From the NCBI RefSeq assembly GCF_042186555.1, contig NC_133328.1, positions 500,119,106-500,183,105 on the forward strand: a stretch of DNA of 64,000 bases, given 5' to 3'. The position numbers were made by a program, and so were the translations under genes. This document shows, piece after piece, positions 56,135 to 64,000 of the stretch; within the stretch, counting starts at the first letter, position 1; the number at the start of each line of letters is the position of its first letter. The notes beneath the pieces are model-generated. The model worked only from the letters and a program-made list of their open reading frames with translations. It was not told where the DNA came from and searched no databases. The stretch is from Aquarana catesbeiana. Its lineage: Eukaryota > Chordata > Amphibia > Anura > Ranidae.

Positions 56135-57958
56135 GTAATATAGAAGTACTGACTACTGTAGCTGATACAGTATTGTAGACATGATCGGTGAAATGTGTTT
56201 GTGAACTGAAAAGTACTGGCTTACAAGAATATCCTTAGGTTAAAGTTTAAAGGCTCTCTGGTCTTCATGATTAAGCCCTTTGTGGGATAAAATGCATTGG
56301 ATCGGGAGGTAGACAGCCAAGACTATATGTTGTGAATCCACTATTTATTATAGTAAACCTGGTTTTACATGGATGAAGCCCGTTCACTTCTACTTTAAGG
56401 GCATTCTTATTGCACTATACATACCTACCCCTTTTCCAACAGGTTCTACTTGCCTAAACCAAAATATAATGGAGATCTTTGAGTCAAGAACACATTTGTT
56501 AACCTGTGTGTAATGCTGGACCACTGTCAATAGTTCCCCCTGACAGCTCCTACGTCGCTGCATTGAAAAAAGGGGCTGCAATGAAAAAGGGGCTGAAGGG
56601 AGGATCCACAGCATGTGTTGGGGACCAGGAGATTAACACTCCTGGAAGTGTCAGATTCAGTAAAGTTTTCAAGGGATTTTTTCCCTGAAACAAAGCAGTA
56701 ATTGGCAGTGCAGGCAGCAAGGAAGTGAGCATAGCATATTTTTTTTTACCAAGAGAATTGATTAAAGGTAAACTCAGTGGAGTATTGAAGTTAGTACAAT
56801 TGTACTGTTTGCTCATTAGCACTAGCAGTGAACCCATTGCTCTCTCTTGTTGCACTGAACTGCTTTTTAACAAGTTGGGTGCAAAGAGATTTTGCTTTAG
56901 CCACTGTAGTATCATTTTGTTTGGTATTTTTCAGAAATACTAAAGTAATGCATGTAATTTTTAAGTGTTTCATTGCATATACAGTTTTGACGATTTAGCA
57001 TCTTAATACATAGCTGAAATACTTGATTTTGACAAATGTGTTACTGTTTACTCTGTTGCTAATGGTTGCTGTGTTTTAGTGTAATGATATTTATTTTTTG
57101 CTTTACTACTTACAATATTTTTTGACACCAGCCTAATATAAAGCTAAAAGCCAGTACAATCTAAAGTTCAAATTCAGTCAGACTGCTTATAAATAAACAT
57201 ATTCCTAGTGACATTTCTCATAGACTGTATATATATACTTACATGGCATTGCTATAATTGAAGTAAACATGATGTAGAAATAGTATAGAGCCACTTATGT
57301 GCAGTTACCACATACCAGGAAATGGTAAACACCGTCTGAATTAAAATGTTAGTTTAAAGAAGCTCTTCAAGTTGTTTTCTGCTTCTTGTCTAACTATTTG
57401 CAGCTGCTGCCATTATATATTATCTGGATGTATTTTTTTGCAAATAATCCTGCCTGCCACAACAAAAATGATGATGAATTCCTACAGTGACCGTTGTCTT
57501 AACAAACGCGGTGTGTAAATCAATCTGTCATTCCGATAAAAGAGAGCAAAGTGATTTATATTTTACAAGGGCTTTAAATATGGCTCTGGGAGGTAAATGG
57601 GTGGACATCTGGATGATTTTGAAATAACATTAAAATAAGTGACTGCATGTCATTATGAAAAGGAACTTGTCTTATTCCTCCAAGAAACAAAACAACATAG
57701 GAGCAGGTGCCACAAAGTACCTGGGTGTATGTTTATCACTGGGCAAATGCTTCACTGTGTACATGGGAAGCACATTTCTTCCGTGTACAAAGAACTTAGG
57801 GTGACTACTACAGGTCCTACACCCCTTGCTATGCCATCTAGTGAAAACAATACCGCTGGCGAATGATGGCTTTCATTGGTTATTGGGATGATGCAGAGTG
57901 GGTCAGAGCTCTAGGTTGGAGCTCAAGATAAAGATGAAAAGAAAATTTCAGGTTTACT
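56135..57958. other. Start of the intron after exon 7
   Basis: About 1.8 kb after the GTAATA donor. No CBS2-type exon or transposon recognised. The ORFs at 56390-56915 lack motifs. Confidence 0.5.
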
Positions 57959-58770
57959 TTAACCACTTCAGCCCCTGAAGGATTTACCTTAATGACCAGG
58001 CCATTTTTTGCGATGCGGCACTGCGTCGCTTTAACTGACAATAAAACGGTTGTGCGATGTTGTACCCAAACAAAATTGATGTCCTTTTTTTCCCACTAAT
58101 AGAGCTTTCTTTTAGTGGTATTTGATCACCTCTGCGGTTTTTATTTTTTGCCCTATAAACAAAAAAGACTAACAATTTTGAAAAAAAAACAAAAACAATA
58201 TTTTTTTACTTTCTACTATAATACATATCCAAAAAAAATATAAAAAAACTAATGTATTCATAATTTTTTTTTTTTACTGGTAATGGCGGCGATCTGCGAT
58301 TTTTCACTGGACTGGACATTGCGGCGGACAAATCTGACCCCAAGTGACACTTTTTGGGGACCAGTGACATTATTAGTGATCAGTGATAAAAAATGTACCG
58401 ATCAATGTATAAATGACACTGGCAAGGAAGGGGTTAACACTAGGAGGCGATCAAGGGGTTAACTGTGTTCCCTGGGTGTGTTCTAACTGTGTGGGGGATG
58501 GGCTTACTGGGACAACAGAGATCACTGTTCCTGATCACTAGGAACAGCAGATCCCACTGTTGTCCCCTTGTTTACATCGGGCATACAACGGGATCCCCGT
58601 TCTGCCTCTCTCTACCATGATCATCGGTGGCCAGCGGACATCGAGTCCGCCGGACCCACGGGTGCGCTCCTGCGGTGCACAGTGGGCATGCACGCACCCA
58701 CTGTATTTTATGCACGGACCGACGTATAGGTACGTCGGTTCACGCAGCCGAGCTGCCCTACCGCAGTATA
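57959..58770 (-). repeat. TTAACCACTTG MITE, family C, copy 7
   Basis: Reversed orientation. It begins TTAACCACTTCAGCCCCTGA and contains TGCGGCACTGCGTCGCTTTA and GGCAAGGAAGGGGTTAACAC. The other end, near GGTACGTCGGTTCACGCAGC, lacks a clean TTAA, so it is probably truncated. Confidence 0.8.
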
Positions 58771-58806
58771 TGTGTGTATTTAAATCCTAAAACCAAAATG
58801 TAATGC

Positions 58807-59596
58807 ACAGGCATACCCCACTTTTAAAGCGGAGGTCCACCCTAAAATTTAAAATTACATTAACATTCTACAAAAAATATAAAAAAAATGTGAAAAAAAA
58901 TTTTTTTTTTACTTACCAGAAATGCCTGTTGCTAGGCAGTCTTCCTAATCTGCCTCTCCTGCTGCTCCTTCACTTCCTTCTCTTCGGTGAGCTGCCCCGT
59001 TTTCTTCTGGGACATGTGTGTGTCCCAGAAAACCACAGGGCCATTCAGAAAGTGCCGCGCGACTCGCGCATGCGCAGTAGGAAACGGGCAGTGAAGCCGC
59101 AAGGCTCCACTGCCTGCTTCCCTTAGTAAGGATGGCGGCGCCCGCACCCGATCCGATGGACGTGTTGGCCTCGGGGAGCCGACATCGTGAGCTCGCTGGA
59201 CAGGTAAGTGCCCTTATTAAAAGTCAGCAGCTACAGTGTTTTTAGTTGCTGTCTTGTTTTTTTTTTTTTTTTTAAACGGCCGGACCTCCGCTTTAAGTAC
59301 ACAATGGGACCAGAGCATGTATGTAAAATGAAAATGTACTTAAAGTGAAGCAATACCTTTTTTCACTTCTCAATGCATGTACTGCATTGCAATAGTCATT
59401 TACAGGCATAACTGCAAGCTGGCTGACCCCATGTAGTCCTGGGTCCCCTCTCGGTGCTCCCCAAGTTTGGTGTCCCTGTCACTTATGGTTCGGGAGCAGT
59501 GCCATGTCAAGCTGACCAAAACTTCCCACAGATGCCAATGTGTTTGTACTCATAAGTGTACGTAAAGTGAACGTACGTAAAGAGGGGTATACCTGT
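58807..59596. repeat. Inverted-repeat element interrupted by a TTAA MITE
   Basis: The left end is ACAGGCATACCCCACTT and the right end AAGAGGGGTATACCTGT. Inner GTACTTAAAGTGAAG and CGTAAAGTGAACGTACGTAA words also pair. Removing 58824-59296 with one TTAA rejoins CCCCACTTTAAGTACAC. Confidence 0.75.
58824..59296 (+). repeat. TTAA-flanked MITE, TTAAAGCGGAGGTCC type, copy 1
   Basis: It begins TTAAAGCGGAGGTCCACC and ends GGCCGGACCTCCGCTTTAA. The interior has GAAATGCCTGTTGCTAGG, GGGCCATTCAGAAAGTGCC and a T run at 59258-59275. Homologous to the reversed copy at 60190-60612 and, at the ends, to 14724-15206. Confidence 0.85.
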
Positions 59597-59694
59597 ATAG
59601 CAGCTTATTAATCCTTATATGTACTGGCTGCGTCTGCTTTCTGTTTTTTTTTTTCCTTTATTTTTAACTTGTGATCCAGCCAATAACACATTTT

Positions 59695-59941
59695 GGGGTT
59701 GATTTACTAAAGGCAAATACACTGTGCACTTTGCAGTTGCTCCAAAGAATAGTAAATGAGCAAAAGCGCTGTTCACTTCCATCATACAATCATGAGCAAG
59801 CAAAAATGCAGGTTTTTTTTCTTTTACTTGCACTTGATTGGATACTTTTTTCAAAGTGAAGCTTTACCTCATTTACTAAGTTCTGGAGCAACTGCACTTG
59901 TAAAGTGCACAGTCTATGTGCCTTTAGTAAATCAACCTTTT
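59695..59941. repeat. Foldback MITE, GTTGATTTACTAAA family, best copy
   Basis: It begins GGGGTTGATTTACTAAAGGC and ends inverted as TGCCTTTAGTAAATCAACC. Inner arms ACTGTGCACTTTGCAGTTGC and its inverse extend the repeat to about 55 bases. Non-coding. Confidence 0.85.
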
Positions 59942-60189
59942 TCTGTTTTAGGGTGACTCCTCTATCTATGGAGGAGCGATGGAGACACCCTTGAACAGCA
60001 GCAATGTCTGGAAAGGTTAGTGTTGGATGAACTAGTTGATGGCTGGAGTGACCAACAAGTTAAAGAGTCTAACTCCAGCCATCCATAGAGAGGGCTGTGC
60101 TACGCCAAGACTCCCACGCGCATTTGAGAGTGATATGTCATTGCAGCTCAGCCAATCAAACGGCGGCTGTCCGCGAGCAAATACTGTAG
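59942..60189. other. Spacer between MITEs
   Basis: No gene or element seen. Confidence 0.5.
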
Positions 60190-60612
60190 CTGCTGACTTT
60201 TACTATTAGGACACTTACCTGTCCAGGTATCCCGCGATTTCAGCACTCCTAGCCAGTCCATCAACTATGGGTGCAAGCGCCGGCATCATCACTAAGGGAA
60301 ACAGGAAGTGAAGCCTTGAGGCTTCATAGCCTGTTTCCTACTGTGCATGCGCAAGTCGCTCTGCGCTTTCTGAATGGTCCCGCTATTTTCTGGGACCTGT
60401 GTGTCTCCCAGAAGGCAGCGGGGGGAAGGAGGAGGGGCCAGAAATGTCATAGATCATTCTGATCATTGTGCGGAGATCTTACCTGGAAGTGGAAGCGGGT
60501 ACTTTGTTTTGACAGGCATCCGCTCCCCCCCAAAAAGTGCCAAATTTGGCAGTGGAGGGGAGGAAAGGTGCGAACAAGCAGAGCTTCCCCTTTGGGTGGA
60601 GCTCTGCTTTAA
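60190..60612 (-). repeat. TTAAAGCGGAGGTCC MITE, copy 2 (truncated, reversed)
   Basis: AGCTGCTGACTTTTACTATT, ACTTACCTGTCCAGG and TTTCTGAATGGTCCCGCTAT are complements of the interior of 58824-59296. The right end is GGTGGAGCTCTGCTTTAA. The left terminal repeat is missing. Confidence 0.72.
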
Positions 60613-60639
60613 GCAGAACGAAAAATAATTTAACCTCCA

Positions 60640-61015
60640 AGTTAAGAGCATAATATGCTAGTATGCATTGCACACTAACCCATTATGAAAGACTAACCTT
60701 GTAAAGAAGCCCTCCAGCGGCGTGCTGTCATCACTGACAGGGCTTCCATTTTCACCCGTTCTTCCTTCTGGGTTCGCAGGCTCCGGCATCTTGAATGGCA
60801 GAGCCACGATGATGTCACAGCCACAACACAGCGCTCTGAAGGAATGGCACTGGTATGCCGATCCTTCAGAGCACATTCGCCAGTGACGTCTCTGGCTGCC
60901 AAAAGAGCAAATAAATGGTGCACATTTACGAGATATTAATTTTAGCTACAGGTAAGCTTTATTATAAGCTTACCTTTAGATGAAAATCACAAAGTGGACT
61001 TTTCTACCGCTTTAA
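60640..61015 (-). repeat. TTAA-type MITE, family B, copy 3
   Basis: TAATATGCTAGTATGCATTG with its inverse ACTAACCCATTATG, and CTACAGGTAAGCTTTATTAT followed by AAGCTTACCTTTAGATG, repeat the pattern of 40358-40825. It ends CTACCGCTTTAA. The left end is degraded. Confidence 0.7.
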
Positions 61016-61673
61016 TGCTAGTGACAGGCTGCATAATATATGTTATTTTTGGTTTTGCCTTTAGTACCTCTTTAATGTTTTGTCTACCTTGATGTACCTA
61101 ATGATGTGCCTTGACCTGTGTACCACACAATTACTGTAACGTCTTAAAGTAAAACACCATCCAGCATTTTTATTTCAGTTTTAAATAGAATGGGAAAATG
61201 TTAGAAACTCTCTTAGGTTTGTGTTCCTTCTCTTTCTTGGGTCATCCAGGGGAGGAAGTGAGAAAAATCTCTGTGAAATTGCAGACATCAGAGCAACACT
61301 TTTATTTACATGTAGAAGAGTTAGGAACTTCATCAGGTTTTTGCTGCCTGTATCCCCCTTGGTGAAATTTTATTTGAGCCACTAAGGCAAAAAGTAGAGG
61401 GAATCATTCCAGATGGAGACAGTTGTGTTAATAGAAGCATGACAGAGTTTTTAATCCTTTCCCATTCTATCTAAAACAAATTAAAAAGCTTTTAGATTTG
61501 GGTTCTACAGTTTATGGTCATGTAAGCCATTAGAATGTTCATCCAGTAGTCTTCTTGACTCATCAAGTTGTACTGTAAATTAGAATCAGAAAAAAAACAA
61601 AAACTTTTTGGCTAGTATGCACCACCCGAGGTCCCGGAGCCATTAGGGGCCCGGCACCATGAGAGGCCACTTG
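61016..61673. other. Non-coding stretch, nothing recognised
   Basis: No gene. A CTTCCTC/GAGGAAGTGAGAAAA pair near 61225-61270 is weakly reminiscent of family E. Confidence 0.4.
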
Positions 61674-61850
61674 AAGCGGCTGTAATAATACCGATAATAC
61701 TGCTAACAGCACGGTGCTCCCCGCCGGCCCCTCCTTCCCTCCTGTCCACTGCAAGTGCTTGTACTGTACGCAGCATCACCTGGGACGGATGAGAAGAGAG
61801 GAGGGGCCGGCGGGGAGCAGCGCGTCGTTAGCGGTATTATTACAGGCATC
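61674..61850. repeat. GC-rich inverted repeat before the terminal array
   Basis: CTGTAATAATACCG..AACAGCACG and GCTCCCCGCCGGCCCCTCC (61680-61733) pair with GGAGGGGCCGGCGGGGAGC and GCGGTATTATTACAG (61798-61845). Arms of about 55 bases, loop about 60. Confidence 0.8.
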
Positions 61851-61984
61851 GGGTGAATGAAGCTTTTTTTACTAGAGTATAGAGACACCAGGGTCGCCAT
61901 CGGAGGGAGGGGGCAATACAGATGTATGGGGCCCGGGCCCCAACAGGACCGCAGGAAGGCCCATGATACTCTCCTGGTTCCCCT

Positions 61985-64000
61985 ACTCCCACAGTGTCCC
62001 CCTGTGTGCTCTCCCCCCACAGTGTCCCCCTGTGTGCTCCCCCCACAGTGTCCCTCTGTGTGCTCTCCCCCCCACAATGTCCCCCTGTGTGCTCTCCCTC
62101 CCCCACAGTGCCCCCCTGTGTGCTTCCTCCTCCCACAGTGTCCCCCTGTGTGCTTCACACCCAGTGTCCCCCTGTGTGCTCCCCCACAGTGTTCCCCTGT
62201 GTGCTTCCCCACAAAGTGTCCCCCGGTGTGCTCTCCCTCCCCCACAGTGTTCCCCTGTGTGCTTCCCCCCAGTGTTCCCCTGTGTGATTCCCCCCCAGTG
62301 TCCCCCTATGTGCTCTCCCTCTCCCACAGCGTCCCCCTGTGTGCTCTCCCTCCACCACAGTGTCCCCCTGTGTGCTCTCCCCCCCAGTGTCCCCCTGTGT
62401 GCTTCCCCCCAGTGTTCCCCTGTGTGCTTCCCCCCCGTGTCCCCCTGTGTGCTTCCCCCCTGTGTGCTTCCCCCCCCAGTGTGCCCCTGTGTGCTTTCCC
62501 CCCCAGTGTTCCCCGTGTGCTTCCCCCCATAGTGTCCCCCTGTGTGCCCCCCCCCACAGTGTCCCCCCCTGTGTGCCCCCCCCACAGTGTCCCTTTATGT
62601 GCTTCCCCCCTACATTGTTCCCCTGTGTGCTCTCCCCCCCCCAGTGTCCCCCATTGTGCTCTCCTTACCCCAGTGTCCCCCATTGTGCTCTCCCTCCCCC
62701 AGTGTCCCCCTGTGTCTTCTCCCTCCCCCAGTGTCCCCCTGTTTTCTCTCCCCCCACAGAGCCCCCCTGTGCTCTCCCCCCAAGTGTCTCCCTGTGTGCT
62801 CCCCCCAGTGTCCCCTGTGTGCTTCCCCTCTACAGTGTCCCCCTGTGTGCTTCCCCCATACAGTGTCCCCCTGTGTGCTTCCCCCCTACAGTGTCCCCCT
62901 GTGTGCTTCCCCCCTACAGTGTCCCCCTGTGTGCTCTCCCCCCCGTGTCCCCCATTGTGCTCTCCTTCCCCCAGTATCCCCCATTGTGCTCTCCTTCCCC
63001 CAGTGTCCCCCTGTGTCTTCTCCCTCCCCCAGTGCCCCCCTGTTTTCTCTCCCCCCCACAGTGTCCCCCTGTGTGCTCCCCCTCCAGTGTCCCCCTGTGT
63101 GCTCCCCCTCTAGTGTCCCCCTCCAGTGTCCCCCTGTGTGCTCCCCCTCCAGTGTCCCTCTGTGTGCTCCCCCCCCAGTGTCCCCCTGTGTGTTCCCCCC
63201 AGTGTTCCCCTGTGTGCTTCCCCCCACAGTGTCCCCCTATGCGCTCTCCCTCCCCCACAGTGTCCCCCAGTGTGCTCTCCCTCCCCCACAGTGTCCCCCT
63301 GTGTGCTCTCCCTCCCCCACAGTGTCCCCCTGTGTGCTCTCCCTCCCCCACAGTGTCCCCCTGTGTGCTCTCCCTCCCCCAGAGTGTCCCCCTGTGTGCT
63401 TCCCCCCAGTGTCCCCCTGTGTGCTCCCCCCCACAGTGTCCCCCCCTGTGTGCTCCCCCCCACAGTGTCCCTTTATGTGCTTCCTCCCCTACATTGTTCC
63501 CCTGTGTGCTCCCCCCCCAGTGTCCCCCATTGTGCTCTCCCCCCCAGTGTCCCCCATTGTGCTCTCCCCCCCAGTGTCCCCCATTGTGCTCTCCTTACCC
63601 CAGTGTCCCCCTTTGTGCTCTCCCTCCCCCAGTGTCCCCCTGTGTCTTCTCCCTCCCCCAGTGTCCCCCTGTTTTCTCCCCCCCCACAGTGCCCCCCTGT
63701 GCTCTCCCCCCATTGTGCCCTGTGTGCTTCCCCTCTACAGTGTCCCCCTGTGTGCTTCCCCCATACAGTGTCCCCCTGTGTGCTTCCCCCCTACAGTGTC
63801 CCCCTGTGTGCTTCCCCCCTACAGTGTCCCCCTGTGTGCTCTCCCCCCCAGTGTCCCCCATTGTGCTCTCCTTCCCCCAGTGTCCCCCATTGTGCTCTCC
63901 TTCCCCCAGTGTCCCCCTGTGTCTTCTCCCTCCCCCAGTGCCCCCCTGTTTTCTCCCCCCCCCACAGTGTCCCCCTGTGTGCTCCCCCTCCAGTGTCCCC
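61985..64000. repeat. C/T-rich satellite-like tandem array, continuing past the window end
   Basis: Over 2 kb of imperfect units, mostly CAGTGTCCCCCTGTGTGCTC plus 4-12 C/T-rich bases (about 25-32 bases each). Variants include CATTGTGCTC and TGTGTCTTCT. A set of variants around 62590-63060 recurs in the same order at about 63470-63970, a higher-order period near 0.9 kb. Plus frames lack stops, giving ORFs up to 418 codons, and the minus strand is equally open; none has the signs of a gene. Confidence 0.95.

Noticed and set aside
61857..63113. Plus-strand ORF of 418 codons, the longest in the window, with minus-strand ORFs of up to 200 codons
   Set aside because: It is made of the terminal tandem array. 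The reading is a Pro/Cys/Ser/Val repeat, open on both strands and in several frames because the unit contains few stop triplets. No promoter, splice sites or domain.
61985..64000. CRISPR array
   Set aside because: Units are degenerate and contiguous, with no unique spacers of constant length, and the DNA is eukaryotic. The same applies to the arrays at 30770 and 53105.
56135..64000. A second CBS exon to complete the CLC gene
   Set aside because: I looked for a CBS2-type segment with splice borders and saw none; the exon probably lies beyond the window.
1..64000. A prokaryotic-type defence, toxin or biosynthetic system
   Set aside because: Spliced exons, LINEs, Tc1 elements, SINE and MITEs show this is vertebrate DNA; no such system is present.

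Overview
This is a 64-kb piece of vertebrate nuclear DNA. The transposon content suggests a true frog, probably Ranidae. Bacterial-style organisation (dense ORFs, ribosome binding sites, operons) is absent. The only host gene I can support is a plus-strand member of the CLC chloride channel / Cl-/H+ exchanger family, of which seven internal exons lie here: 4694-4888, 6374-6465, 9963-10063, 15977-16148, 16777-16948, 50341-50507 and 55958-56134. All seven have AG/GT splice borders and their phases fit at every junction. Joined, they give 1076 coding bases, about 358 residues, running from CLC helix I to the first CBS domain. The start of the protein (helices A-H with the gating glutamate) and its end (second CBS domain) must lie outside the window. 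At two positions that normally hold the central chloride ion, this protein differs from the family consensus (GLVVP instead of GxFxP, and Phe instead of the helix-R Tyr).

The rest is intron and transposon. Positions 1-4693 hold a hAT MITE with a perfect target duplication and a minus-strand L1-type LINE interrupted by a plus-strand CR1-type LINE. Introns 1-4 (to 16776) carry TTAA-flanked MITEs, a palindromic Tc1-type element carrying a Harbinger-like MITE, a 0.9-kb foldback element, and a decayed Tc1 transposase with a MITE inside it. Intron 5 is 33.4 kb. It contains a four-level transposon nest (19430-22960), three Tc1 elements with damaged transposase genes (35252-36886, 37261-39802, 44267-45850), (TA)n arrays, many MITEs, and a hAT element whose interior has expanded into a minisatellite. 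Intron 6 holds another copy of that hAT element plus further MITEs, two of which contain minisatellites.

After the last exon come more MITEs, and from about 61985 to the window end a C/T-rich satellite-like tandem array with a roughly 0.9-kb higher-order period. Most long ORFs in the window come from transposons or from stop-free tandem repeats, not from host genes.

The frog assignment is inference. It rests on the abundance of TTAA-flanked repeats beginning TTAACCACTTGCCGACC, on the GTACACACGGTCGGA repeat, and on Tc1, CR1 and L1 types I associate with ranid genomes. I found no tRNA, rRNA, CRISPR array or prokaryotic defence system.
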